Assembly: GCF_025989145.1 (NCBI RefSeq)
Contig: NZ_JAPDNQ010000001.1
Location: forward strand, 682,001 to 746,000
Direction of reading: 5' to 3'
DNA: 64,000 bases
DNA from: Microbacterium sp. SSM24
GTDB taxonomy: Bacteria; Actinomycetota; Actinomycetes; Actinomycetales; Microbacteriaceae
Below, in pieces: positions 27,171 to 43,290 of this stretch. Position 1 is the first letter of the stretch; each line of letters opens with the position of its first letter. Both the position numbers and the translations under genes were made by a program. The notes beneath the pieces were generated by a model, which worked only from the letters and a program-made list of their open reading frames with translations, had not been told where the DNA came from and did not search any database.

Positions 27171-27788
27171 TCAGCCGAACACGGATCGCTCGAGACGGGC
27201 GCCGTAGTCGTCCGGATGCCACGAGCGCTCGGTCGTCGCGAGCCACAGCCCCTCGCGGAGCACGTGCGTCTCGACGATCTCGCCGGCTGTCCGCGTGCAG
27301 CGGACGATGCCGTCGCCCGCGGTGCACGCGAATCCCTGGCCGCGGAGCGCGGCCTCCCCGAGCCCTGATGCGTCCGCCGCGATCGCCGAGAGGGTCGAGA
27401 CCACGGCACGTCCCTCACGATCGCTCCACGCGCACGACACGCGCACCTGCGGCGCGAGCACCTCGCCGAGGGCCGGAACCTCGGTGGGTGGGGCATCGAA
27501 GGTCTGGTCGAGGATCGTGCGGCCCTGCCAGGTCATCTCGTTCCAGAGACTGTTGGAGTACAGGGCGCGGCAGTCAAGCGGGTCGCCGGCCAGCGCACGG
27601 CGCGCCGCGGTGTCGCCGGCGGACGGCGCCGGCTGCGGGTTCGTCGCGTTTCGCAGCATCTCACCCGTCCACGCGACCGTCACGGGAACCATCGGCAGCG
27701 ACATCCAGACCAGTGCGGCGACGATCCCGACGCAGATGAGGCCCACGGGCGCGGCGATCCACGAATTGCGCCCACTCACGCGTGCCAT
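27171..27788 (-). CDS. Single-pass membrane/exported protein, hypothetical
   Basis: 205 residues if started at ATG 27788 (MARVSGRNSWIAAP); an in-frame ATG at 27809 and one further up are possible. A membrane helix lies at about 10-35. The exported part holds four Cys (in DCRALYS, VSCAWS, FACTAG and VRCTR), probably forming two disulfides. I recognise no domain. It is the last chromosomal gene before the Rhs array: the left 24-bp direct repeat starts 58 bases upstream of its start codon. Confidence 0.65.
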   Translation of the reverse strand: MARVSGRNSWIAAPVGLICVGIVAALVWMSLPMVPVTVAWTGEMLRNATNPQPAPSAGDTAARRALAGDPLDCRALYSNSLWNEMTWQGRTILDQTFDAPPTEVPALGEVLAPQVRVSCAWSDREGRAVVSTLSAIAADASGLGEAALRGQGFACTAGDGIVRCTRTAGEIVETHVLREGLWLATTERSWHPDDYGARLERSVFG

Positions 27789-27845
27789 GGCCCCCACCAC
27801 CTTCCTCATCCACGGTACGTCGGGACGAGCGGAAGCCACCGCACG

Positions 27846-27869
27846 GCGCGCACGAACCACGAAGGGCCC
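27846..27869. repeat. Left copy of 24-bp direct repeat flanking the Rhs array
   Basis: Exactly the same 24 bases occur at 35551-35574, beginning GCGCGCACGAACCACGAAGG. The right copy is the outer arm of the rpoC terminator; this left copy lacks the second arm. The pair brackets the whole orphan Rhs array. Confidence 0.85.
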
Positions 27870-28039
27870 TGGGGTGGTGACTCGAGTTCTCTGTGTTCTC
27901 CCTCGGGCACGTCATGAATGTACGAGGGAGCGACAACCTCGGGCCGATGTTCGTTCGCCAGCGCCGCACTGCGCGCGTCTCTCCTGACGACAACATGACT
28001 ACCTCGGCGGGTGAGTCGGGCAAGAAGCTGCCGCCCCGC

Positions 28040-28267
28040 TTAACCTGTGCGTGTACCGTCGCCATCCTTCGGCTTGCTGCACGTCGGCTTCCACAGAGGC
28101 GCCACGCCAAAGAACCGACTCGTCGCAATCACAATCACCGGCGTGACCAGCCCAACGAAGATCGCCTTCTGCAACCAGTCGATCGGCGCGATCAGCCCCA
28201 TCACGATGAGGATTGCTGCGGTGAGTCCAGCGCTGGAGGAAAGAAAGGCACAAACCTTCTGTCTCAC
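28040..28267 (-). CDS. Small two-helix membrane protein at the end of the Rhs array
   Basis: 75 residues from GTG 28267 after GGAGAG. Two hydrophobic segments (about 7-30 and 35-54) are followed by a basic, Lys/Asp-rich tail. It follows the shortest Rhs remnant by about 46 bases, the position held elsewhere in this array by immunity-type genes. It could be an immunity protein, a toxin-tip remnant or a chance frame. No family recognised. Confidence 0.4.
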   Translation of the reverse strand: MRQKVCAFLSSSAGLTAAILIVMGLIAPIDWLQKAIFVGLVTPVIVIATSRFFGVAPLWKPTCSKPKDGDGTRTG

Positions 28268-28312
28268 TGCGCTCTCCGCCCGCCAGCCGCACGACAGCCC
28301 GGAATGCTCGCG

Positions 28313-28495
28313 CTACCGGGGTGCAGCGTCTCCGGACTCATCCCCTGCAGCCCGGCCACGTGACGGACCGCGCTCATCATCGTCGCGTGCGACGCAGCCA
28401 CTGGTCGCGGCGAACTCGTAGCTGAGCTGATGCCCGGGAATGTTCGCGGTGACCAGCCGACCCGCCGCGTCATATCCGTACGTGGACGGGCACTC
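28313..28495 (-). pseudogene. Rhs/YD-repeat core remnant (fragment 0)
   Basis: About 57 codons. The frame reads [19 protein letters not shown] and then QLSYEF, nearly identical to the matching part of the 564-codon Rhs fragment upstream (30535-30620). It then diverges to an unrelated tail ending at a TAG at 28313. There is no start codon: the homology begins three codons after the TAA stop of the Sel1-like gene and in its frame. It is a dead scrap showing that recombination occurred inside the Rhs core. Confidence 0.75.
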
Positions 28496-29272
28496 TTATG
28501 TCTCGGCGATGGGGGGAGGTGTGGGGTCGCCCAAAGCACGGGCCTGCAGGAATGCGGCGTTGCTCTCGTCGATGCGGTCCTGGCGAAGGAGCAAGAGGCC
28601 TAAGTTGTAGGCCGCGTGCGCGTCGCCGGTCTCGACTCCTTCACGGTATGCGTCCTCTGCAGCAGCCAGATCTCCGGCGGCCTCTTCTTCGAGTATTCCC
28701 AGCTGAATTGCCGCACCATAGGCGCCGGCCCTTACCAATTGTCGCAACAGAGACTGCGCGGTGCCGACATCTCCGTTCACCCGTAGCGCCTTCCCGTACG
28801 CAACACCGAATTCGTGGTGCGAAGAGAAGGCAGTCGCCAACAACTTCAAGGCATACGCCGGCTCGTCCGTTTCAAGTAGAGACTCGCCGAGAATACCGCT
28901 GAGCCAGGCACGGTGGTCACCGGTAAAGTCGTCGGGTCTTATCCATTGGACAGCCAGCTCGGGCAACCCGAACCACGCGAGAGCCTCCCCAACGGCGGCG
29001 GCCGCATCTGGGGACCCAGCAGTTGCCGCCACCGAGAATATGGTCAGGGCTTCGAGTTCCTGTCCGTCTAGCCCCCAGACCGCCACACCGAGGTTGTAGA
29101 GCGCTTGGTCCCTGGTAGCGGCCTGCAGCACTGTGTCGATCTGATCCACACTCAATACATACGGCGCCTCGTCGAGGCCGACGCCACTCCGACTGTCGCT
29201 GCGACGAAGTAGCTCAATCGCGTCGTCGTAGTCGCCACGCGCCATCGCGTCTGCGAACGACCGAGATGTCAT
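28496..29272 (-). CDS. Sel1/TPR-like repeat protein, candidate immunity protein
   Basis: 258 residues of helical repeats of Sel1 type (ALYNLGVAVWGLDGQELEALTIF; AAYNLGLLLLRQDRIDESNAAF). It has no signal or membrane segment. The ATG at 29272 follows GGGGAG and lies 15 bases after the stop of Rhs fragment 1, the standard place for the immunity gene of a polymorphic toxin. Its base composition is clearly less GC-rich than the chromosome. Immunity is inferred from position; a general scaffold role is the alternative. Confidence 0.65.
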   Translation of the reverse strand: MTSRSFADAMARGDYDDAIELLRRSDSRSGVGLDEAPYVLSVDQIDTVLQAATRDQALYNLGVAVWGLDGQELEALTIFSVAATAGSPDAAAAVGEALAWFGLPELAVQWIRPDDFTGDHRAWLSGILGESLLETDEPAYALKLLATAFSSHHEFGVAYGKALRVNGDVGTAQSLLRQLVRAGAYGAAIQLGILEEEAAGDLAAAEDAYREGVETGDAHAAYNLGLLLLRQDRIDESNAAFLQARALGDPTPPPIAET

Positions 29273-29287
29273 CGGGGCGCTCCCCGT

Positions 29288-31060
29288 CTACCAGGCAAAC
29301 CTGGTTGGCGAAATCGCGATCATGTTGCCTCTCCGATTCTGGTTGGGCTTGAAGTTGGGCTTTTCACGCCCGCCATGGGACTGGGCATCCTCATGCTTCT
29401 GCGGTGGCTTGCCGTTCTTTGTGGACCCGTGACCAGCTCTATCGCCATTTCGAGATGGTTGCTTCTTGCGATGAGCCATCATCATGATGTTCGCGCTTAT
29501 CACGGTGGCGGCCCTGGAAGGGAACATTGCCACATCCGAAATGGCGCGGCCAACATCCCCCATCCACTGCTGCACGCCGGGATCTGAAAGCACGATCACG
29601 CTTACTACCACGCCGCCCCCGACGATCAAGAACAACGGGCTCGTGATTACGGCGATCGCTGCTCCAATCACCACCGGCACCGCTTCGCCACTCAGGTCCG
29701 ACTCATTCACCGGGTCGGGTGGCCAAACGTAGTCGTTCTGAACGCCGCCTTCGATGGGGTCGACTTGGAGGAATCGGCCGAGCGCGGCGACGTAGAGTCG
29801 GGCGCCCATCTCGATCACCGTGGTCGACCCGACCGTCGAGGCTTGCTTGAGCGCACCCTGGTGCCAGCCGGTGTTGCCGGTGAGGGTGCCGGTGTCGTCG
29901 GCGATGGTGGTGCCGATCGCGAGCGTGGCCGGGTCGAGAGGTTGCCCGAACGGGTCCCACATCATCAGCCCGGCACTGGTGGTGGTACCGGTGCGGGTCA
30001 GCAGGGTGTGGCCCTGCAGGTTCGGGAACGACCACGTCGGGCTGGCACCTGTCGTGATGGTTGTGGACACCCCACCGGGCAGCGCGACGGTGCGGGTGAG
30101 GGTGGACCCGGTGACCTGCCCCCACGCGGCATCCGCCGACCCGGCATACAGGTACGTCGTCGTCACCGCCGACCCGGTCACCGGGGTCGTGGTGGACTGG
30201 ATGATCCGCCCCGCCACGTCCCGCACATACGCGACCGTGGCACCGCCCGCATAGGTCGTGCCCACATGCCGGTTCGCGGCGTCGTAGGTGAACGTCATGT
30301 CGGCGAGGCGCACCGTGTTCCCGCGGGCGTCGTAGACGATGTCCGCGGGCGCGAGCCCGGCTGTGACCGCGTTGGCCCCGACAACGGGGTTCGTGACCGA
30401 CGAGGACAGCAGCCGGTCGGCGTGGTCGTAGCAGTACGACGTGGACGACTCCACCACCCCCGCACCAGGCGCCGTGTACCTGTCGATCAGCAGCGTCCGG
30501 TTCCCCGACTTGCCCGCGTGCCCATTCACGCACCCCACCGCGGCACCGAACCCGTAGCTCAGCTCGTGCCCGGGAATGTTCGCGGTGACGAGCCGGCCCG
30601 CCGCGTCATACCCGTACGTCGAGGTCCCAGTCGTGGTCCCTCGGGTGGTGGTGTGCTGCACGATGCGACCGGACTGCGACCGCGCCACCGTATCGGTGAC
30701 CGTCTCACCCCCGACGGTCCAGGTGTGCCCGATCGTGCGGCCCGCAGCGTCCCGCGCCACCGCCGACAACGCGTCCCCCGTCGCATAGGTCACCGACTGC
30801 AGCTCTTCGTACGCGTCGTCGTAGGAGACGGTGGCCAGCGCGGGACCATCATCTTCGGTGACGGACTCGACCTTGCCGTCGAGGTCGTAACTGAAGCCGA
30901 GCTCTGTTGCGGGCATCCCGTGCCGGTTCGTGGCGACCTTCTCCACTCGCCCGGTCTGCGGGTGGTAGGTGGTGACCGTCACCGTGCCCGGCTCGGCGCC
31001 GGAGATGCTGGTGACCGCGGTGCCGCCGGTCGCTGTCGCCGGAGCAACAGCCCGGCCGCG
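29288..31060 (-). pseudogene. N-terminally truncated Rhs protein with toxin-like tip (fragment 1)
   Basis: The longest Rhs piece; 564 codons are readable from GTG 30982 and homology reaches to about 31060. It has YD repeats ([27 protein letters not shown]), then the core-ending signature [21 protein letters not shown]. The variable tip starts after PVNESDLSG: a hydrophobic pair (about 430-465) and a short tail of about 60 residues rich in Lys, His, Asn and Arg ([20 protein letters not shown]). The tip matches no toxin family I know. Upstream the frame meets a TAA at 31079-31081, where an IS21-like end begins, so the carrier half and export region are gone. It may still be a cassette for recombination into an intact rhs gene. 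Confidence 0.8.
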
Positions 31061-31086
31061 CGACTCTCGCCGGGAGGATTACGAAG

Positions 31087-31200
31087 GTGCCCACACAGCG
31101 GCGCCGAGCCAGCAGTGCCCACGTACGTCACGAGCTGAGTCCCCAGCGGCCACAGATCGCTGACTCGACCAGATTAAAGTTGCCCACCGCCCGGACTGAG
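31087..31200 (-). mobile_element. IS21-like terminal remnant
   Basis: On the minus strand the motif TGGGCAAC or TGGGCAC occurs three times (near 31170, 31118 and 31090), with CTGGTCGAGTCAGCG and GGGGACTCAG between them. This is the repeated-site layout of IS21/istAB ends. No transposase frame survives. It abuts the point where Rhs fragment 1 loses its N-terminus, so it probably caused or marks that truncation. Assigned by recall of IS21 end structure, not by a search. Confidence 0.5.
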
Positions 31201-31577
31201 AGCCGTAACGCTCGGTGAGCCCCTCAACGCGCGGCGCTCGCTTCTGCCCGGAGGTGTGCCCACGCGAGTTCGGCGCCGGTGAGAGCGTGGCTCTGAATGC
31301 AAGCAATGGTGCCGCCGACACGACGTCTACCAGGCTGGACCACAGCGGGGTAGACGGGAAGCAACGACGATCGGCAGGGCGCAAGGGTAGCCACGCCAGA
31401 GCTGACCGTTCGGGGGCGAGCGTGTCGTGAAGGCATGGCGGATCAACCGGATCACAGTAGCCTCAGACCAGCGAGCTCGCGAGTGGCCTGCCACCCGACG
31501 TCAGCCACGCGGGTTACCGAGAGTATTGCGCCGACGCGTGCAGGTATGAGTCGCATCAACCCCGGGATTCTGCGACT
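31201..31577. other. Stretch without a recognisable gene
   Basis: 377 bases between the IS21-like end and a candidate immunity gene. Short frames exist on both strands, but none has codon bias, a ribosome binding site or recognisable motifs. It may contain decayed transposon DNA. Confidence 0.5.
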
Positions 31578-32021
31578 TCAGCCTGGTTGCAATCCCAGCG
31601 CGGTTCGCATTTCGCGTGCGATTCGAAGCGCTCGATTCCGCGTGTTAAATGTTGCGGGGAACCATCGCAGGCGACCGTCGAGCGTCTTAAACTCCAACAT
31701 TGCAACGCGCCCCGCGAAAGGAATCCACCCAACCGCGAAGCCGAGCAATCCGGTGTAATTGACAAGCGCTACATCGACGACGTCGCCTTCCTGCAAACGA
31801 TAGTCCCTGAACCACGACCGGATCCGGACCTGTCCAGGGCACAAGTCAACACCCATAAACCAAGGTCGAATCATCATGAACCCAAATAGAACTACTAAAG
31901 GAAGCCCCAGCCACAAGTTCGACGCGCCCCAGGCACCGACGGCACTCGCGAGCAAGAACAGCGCACCGAGCGTTCCACCGCCGACGCGAGCGCCAGTCGC
32001 GGACCCCGTCAGGCGTTTCAC
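31578..32021 (-). CDS. Small membrane protein, candidate immunity protein 2
   Basis: 147 residues from GTG 32021, three bases after the stop of Rhs fragment 2. Two hydrophobic segments (about 18-50) precede a soluble beta-rich domain (RSWFRDYRLQEGDVVDVALVN, then PFAGRVAMLEFKTLDGRLR) resembling a bacterial PH-type domain. Its C-terminal 75 residues align by eye along their length with the protein at 34000-34458, which also follows an Rhs fragment. This is a family of membrane immunity-type proteins by position. The weak ribosome binding site suggests coupling to the Rhs frame. Confidence 0.65.
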   Translation of the reverse strand: MKRLTGSATGARVGGGTLGALFLLASAVGAWGASNLWLGLPLVVLFGFMMIRPWFMGVDLCPGQVRIRSWFRDYRLQEGDVVDVALVNYTGLLGFAVGWIPFAGRVAMLEFKTLDGRLRWFPATFNTRNRALRIAREMRTALGLQPG

Positions 32022-32024
32022 CGT

Positions 32025-33085
32025 CTACACCAGCCTGAATCGGAAGCTCGTGAAGCTGAATCTGATGCGATGCGCCAGTGGTTGAACGGGGGCTGCGGCC
32101 GCCGATGACGTGACGTGACCAGCAGCGTTGGAGGACCACCTTATCGCGCGGTCCACATCTCTCCTGATCGAACGAATCGTCTGGCGGGATGGTTTCGCTG
32201 CTGCGACTCCCACATGCGCCGTCCTCGTCGCGATGGCGCCCGCCGCCAAGGTTCTCATTCCCCGCGCCAGCGCACCGGCACCGACAGCGCCGGCAGCGGC
32301 AGTACCGAGCGCCAGCATCGCCTCACCCGCCCTCCCCTGAACAGCATAAGCAAGAGTTTCGACAAGCCCGCAAGCGGCACCGACCACGCCAGGAACAAAA
32401 CCGCACGCCGTAAGCAACGTCTGCCCGACCACGGAGTCAGTGAGAGCACGCCCCCAGTCATCCCACCACGCGCGTCCGCTGAGGTCACTCTTCCCGATGG
32501 GGTCGGGTGGCCAGACGTAGTCGTTGTCGACACCGCCTTCGATGGGGTCGACTTGGAGGAATCGGCCGAGTGCGGCGATGTAGAGTCGGGCGCCCATCTC
32601 GATCACCGTGGTCGTCCCGACCGTCGAGGCTTGCTTGAGCGCACCCTGGTGCCAGCCGGTGTTGCCGGTGAGGGTGCCGGTGTCGTCGGCAGTGGTGGTG
32701 CCGATCGCGAGCGTGGCCGGGTCGAGGGGTTGCCCGAACGGGTCCCACATCAGCAGCCCGGCACTGGTGGTGGTGCCGGTGCGGGTCAGCAGGGTGTGGC
32801 CCTGCAGGTTCGGGAACGACCACGTCGACTCGCTCCCGGTGGTGATGGTTGTGGACACCCCACCGGGCAGCGCGACGGTGCGGGTGAGGGTGGACCCGGT
32901 GACCTGCCCCCACGCGGCATCCGCCGACCCGGCATACAGGTATGTCGTCGTCACCGCCGACCCGGTCACCGGGGTCGTGGTGGACTGGATGATCCGCCCC
33001 GCCACATCCCGCACATACGCCACCGTGGCACCATCCGCATACGACGTGCCGACATGCCGGTTCGCGGCGTCGTAGGAGATGTAGA
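32025..33085 (-). pseudogene. Truncated Rhs core with hydrophobic tip (fragment 2)
   Basis: About 350 codons. The core begins abruptly at [13 protein letters not shown], 24 bases after the stop of the Imm11-like gene, and is almost identical to fragments 1 and 3 up to [12 protein letters not shown]. The tip then differs: [19 protein letters not shown], a long Ala/Gly-rich hydrophobic stretch ([18 protein letters not shown] and following), then about 55 basic residues ending FRFRLV. It has no start codon with a ribosome binding site and no N-terminal carrier. Best read as an orphan Rhs tip cassette. Confidence 0.8.
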
Positions 33086-33108
33086 GTCCCGCGCGGTCCT
33101 GCTCGCGC

Positions 33109-33675
33109 CTACTGCGGGTCGCAGGGCCAAACGAGTTTGAACTGGCCTGGTCGCGCGAGCCCCGTCGCATGTATCTGTTCGACGAGCTCAGACGTGTAGT
33201 ACGCGACTCCTCTCGGGGCTTCGGCAAGTCGAAATGCCCGGGCACCACTCAGCGCCTCAGGTACGAAACTGGGACGCCGAACTGCCATGACTCGCCCATC
33301 GGAGAACCGCCTGATCTCCGATCGATCGGCGTTCAGTGCGCCCTCCAGGAGATAGGCGCTGAAAACCGCGAGTTCGTCCTCACCGGCAGCGAGCGGGCGG
33401 ATGAGCCCAGAAGGATCGAGGAGCGGCCCAATGACGTCGATCGCTTCAGCTCGCAGGACAAGGACCTGGCCAGTCCATGCAGGGAGATTCGTGTACCCCC
33501 ACGGCCGGTGCCGTTCGTCTGCCCGGGCGATCTCGACGGGCGGAGGCACCCAGTTCGAGCCGTCATCGGTGATCGCCAACTCTATCGCTTGCTCTAGCGA
33601 CTCCCACCTCTCACTGACCACCATCTGGGTGCGCTCAATCGCAACCGACTCGAAGACGTCTTGACACTCGCTCAC
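33109..33675 (-). CDS. Imm11-like immunity protein paired with the AHH nuclease
   Basis: 188 residues, soluble. The C-terminal pattern [28 protein letters not shown] is like the end of Imm11/Imm43-type (DUF1629-like) immunity proteins, in which a late helix precedes the final strand; I assign this by pattern only. The start GTG 33675 overlaps the stop of the AHH toxin frame by four bases (GTGA), so it is translated directly after the toxin. The order fits a toxin-immunity pair. Confidence 0.65.
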   Translation of the reverse strand: MSECQDVFESVAIERTQMVVSERWESLEQAIELAITDDGSNWVPPPVEIARADERHRPWGYTNLPAWTGQVLVLRAEAIDVIGPLLDPSGLIRPLAAGEDELAVFSAYLLEGALNADRSEIRRFSDGRVMAVRRPSFVPEALSGARAFRLAEAPRGVAYYTSELVEQIHATGLARPGQFKLVWPCDPQ

Positions 33676-34007
33676 GGATATCCCCCGGAGAGCAAGTCTG
33701 CCCTTATGCGACTAAGAATCTCCATCGCTTCCGTGCGAGACGTAGCAGCAGCGAGTGCGTTGTTCACGCCGGCGTAGTACGCGTTCGTGTGCAGAGTGGA
33801 GTGCACAGCCGCGCCGTCTGGGTTCAAGGACTTGACACTCCGCGGAAGGAAGACACCGTTGGTGATGTTGAGCCGCTGCAGGGTCGCTCGAGCCGCCTGC
33901 GCGGCCATCGCCCTACCCGCAACGATGTGGTGCGCGGCGGACTGTGCCGTCCTGACGATCCCCGACTTCATCTTCCGCCTTCGACGTTTCCAACGAGTCT
34001 CAAGCAT
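33672..34007 (-). CDS. Free-standing AHH-type nuclease toxin domain
   Basis: 111 residues from ATG 34007, which overlaps the end of the preceding immunity-type gene (GATGCTTGA). The AHH motif is at residues 25-27 (SAAHHIVAG). Downstream comes the HNH/endonuclease-VII-superfamily pattern: ITNGVFLP (48-55), VHSTLHTNAYY (68-78), then helices ending LSRIRADLLSGGY. AHH domains are DNase tips of Rhs, CdiA and similar toxins. Here it has no Rhs core and no export signal, so it is a displaced tip, expressed if at all by translational coupling. The catalytic histidines appear intact. Confidence 0.78.
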   Translation of the reverse strand: MLETRWKRRRRKMKSGIVRTAQSAAHHIVAGRAMAAQAARATLQRLNITNGVFLPRSVKSLNPDGAAVHSTLHTNAYYAGVNNALAAATSRTEAMEILSRIRADLLSGGYP

Positions 34008-34458
34008 CGGGAACAAGCGCATTGAGCGCGTCGGCAATGCGGACGCTGCGCCGACGGCCGCACATGGTCGCTGGAAGCGAGCGCCCACCCCTACCGCGCA
34101 TCGCAACATCGATCTGATACGCGCCGACGCCGAAAAGCTCGGCCGGGACGAATCCACTCCACCAGCCTTGATACGGCAGGTCGGTGAAGGCGACCACATT
34201 CTCGAACCGAAAGCGGTATGTCCGCAGGTAGGAGCGCACGACGAACTCCTCCATGGTCCAACTGGCGCGCACACGGAGGGCGAGGGCGAACAGACAGACC
34301 CATACCGCGATGATCGCACCCCACCACCACTGATAACCCACGGCGAGCGTCACCACAACGATCACCGCAAGCCAGCCCAGACTGACCACCCGCGGCCAGT
34401 TCCCGATGCTCCTGAGATCAGCTTTCAACTGGTCCGGCGTTGGATCACTAGACAGCAC
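34000..34458 (-). CDS. Small membrane protein, candidate immunity protein 3
   Basis: 152 residues from GTG 34458 ([16 protein letters not shown] follows) with GGAGGAGGG upstream. Two hydrophobic segments (about 25-65) are followed by a soluble domain ([19 protein letters not shown]). It resembles the protein at 31578-32021 over its last 75 residues. The start overlaps the stop of Rhs fragment 3 by 11 bases and its end overlaps the AHH start. It is probably the immunity protein for the fragment 3 tip (position-based inference). Confidence 0.65.
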   Translation of the reverse strand: MLSSDPTPDQLKADLRSIGNWPRVVSLGWLAVIVVVTLAVGYQWWWGAIIAVWVCLFALALRVRASWTMEEFVVRSYLRTYRFRFENVVAFTDLPYQGWWSGFVPAELFGVGAYQIDVAMRGRGGRSLPATMCGRRRSVRIADALNALVPDA

Positions 34459-35526
34459 GGAACTTCCCTCCTCCCCTGCCCGGGGAGGGTCTTCCCGAGG
34501 ACGGCAGCAACGATACCCCGAATCGAGATGCGCCATCGCTAACGATGTTCTCGACTCCCGCGACCTGCCACTTCGTGCGGCGCACATAAGCCTGCTGGGT
34601 GGCGCGCACCGCCCGACCATACGCGGCGCGCGTAGGCAGGGTTCGAGCCAACGCCGCGGCCTTGGCCGTCGCCTTGATCCCCAGTTTGATCGCCGCCCCG
34701 CCCAGGCCCCCGAGCGCCGCGCCTCCAATCGTCAGGAGACCCTCGGCTACCTTGCCCTGAGCAAAATACGCGATGGCAGTTGCGGCTCCACAGGCTTGTC
34801 CGAGAATGGGGATGAATCCGCACGCAACCATCAGGGTTTCACCAACCGGATTGTCGGTGAAGAAGTCCCAGAACATCCCGGTGAGGTCGTGTTTGTTGAT
34901 GGGGTCGTTGGGCCAGACGTAGTCATTCTCCCCGCCGCCTTCGATGGGGTCGACTTGGAGGAACCTGCCGAGTGCGGCGACGTAGAGTCGGGCGCCCATC
35001 TCGATCACCGTCGTCGACCCGACCGTGCCGGCTTGCTTGAGCGCACCTTGGTGCCAGCCGGTGTTGCCGGTGAGGGTGCCGGTGTCATCGGCAGCGGTGG
35101 TGCCGATCGCGAGCGTGACCGGGTCAAGGGGTTGCCCGAACGGGTCCCACATCATCAGCCCGGCGCTGGTGGTGGTACCGGTGCGGGTCAGCAGGGTGTG
35201 TCCCTGCAGGTTCGGGAACGACCACGTCGACTCGCTCCCGGTGGTGATGGTTGTGGACACCCCACCGGGCAGCGCGACGGTGCGGGTGAGGGTGGACCCG
35301 GTGACCTGCCCCCACGCAGCATCCGCCGACCCGGCATACAGGTACGTCGTCGTCACCGCCGACCCGGTCACCGGGGTCGTGGTGGACTGGATGATCCTCC
35401 CCGCCACATCCCGCACATACGCCACCGTGGCACCATCCGCATAGGCAGTGCCGACATGCCGGTTCGCGGCGTCGTAGGTGAACGTCATGTCGGCGAGGTG
35501 CACCGTGTTTCCGCGGGCGTCGTAGG
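34448..35526 (-). pseudogene. Truncated Rhs core with distinct tip (fragment 3)
   Basis: About 359 codons. Homology starts at [16 protein letters not shown], about 25 bases from the right 24-bp repeat, and is near identical to fragments 1 and 2 through [12 protein letters not shown]. The tip starts [19 protein letters not shown], continues with a hydrophobic Gly/Ala segment ([18 protein letters not shown]) and ends in about 70 basic residues ([19 protein letters not shown]). The pre-tip layout resembles fragment 2 but the end differs. There is no carrier, promoter or start signal beyond internal codons. Confidence 0.8.
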
Positions 35527-35550
35527 CGACGAGCGGATTCCCGCGGCACA

Positions 35551-35574
35551 GCGCGCACGAACCACGAAGGGCCC
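35551..35574. repeat. Right copy of 24-bp direct repeat flanking the Rhs array
   Basis: Identical to 27846-27869. Its distal 12 bases form the left arm of the rpoC terminator hairpin. Confidence 0.85.
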
Positions 35575-35599
35575 CGGGATGATCCCGGGGCCCTTCGTG
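35563..35599 (-). terminator. rpoC terminator hairpin
   Basis: Arms of 18 bases (35563-35580, 35582-35599) pair perfectly around the central base 35581; the core is CACGAAGGGCCCCGGGAT. It begins 18 bases after the rpoC stop and is by far the strongest stem in the window. There is no T-run, as is common in actinobacteria. Confidence 0.85.
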
Positions 35600-35616
35600 T
35601 GTGTTGCGGTCAGCGA

Positions 35617-39492
<3,876 letters not shown>

Positions 39493-39559
39493 TTGTTCTC
39501 AGTTCTCTCGTAAATCGGTGATTGAGTAGGCGCGCAGCGCCGTATCGAAATCGGCCGGG

Positions 39560-43051
<3,492 letters not shown>

Positions 43052-43223
43052 GGGAATTACCTCCGTGGGCCCGTGTGAGGGGCACGTTTCCTTGTCGTCA
43101 GGGTGGAGTGCTCAGTCGTCGTCCCCGATTGCCCGCGCGCCACGCCTCGCCGATGAAGGGAGGGGGCGCAGGCACAGCCGACCACCATATGAGGGCAGGG
43201 GGAATCCAAGAGCGCAAGGACCT

Positions 43224-43252
43224 ACTATACCCACGATGGCGCGCCGTGTCCA
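43224..43252 (-). promoter_or_regulatory. rpoBC promoter
   Basis: On the minus strand a TGGACA -35 (43252-43247), a 17-base spacer and a TATAGT -10 (43229-43224). The start would be near 43217, giving rpoB a leader of about 165 bases. Only 9 bases separate this -35 from the -35 of the divergent promoter at 43262-43290, so the two promoters sit back to back and may compete. Confidence 0.7.
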
Positions 43253-43261
43253 GCGGGATCC

Positions 43262-43290
43262 TTGACGACTTTCGGATGCTGCGGTATAAC
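43262..43290 (+). promoter_or_regulatory. Promoter of the DUF4062-STAND gene array
   Basis: A TTGACG -35 (43262-43267), an exact 17-base spacer and a TATAAC -10 (43285-43290). Transcription would start near 43297, about 42 bases before the first ATG. It is a strong housekeeping-type promoter back to back with the rpoBC promoter. Confidence 0.75.

Noticed and set aside
29820..30254. Plus-strand frame repeated at 32608-33075 and 35025-35444
   Set aside because: An antisense frame of the duplicated Rhs core; it recurs only because the core is repeated.
31079..31436. Minus-strand frames of 101 and 70 codons as transposase remnants
   Set aside because: No transposase motif readable; only the terminal repeat pattern supports an IS21-like element.
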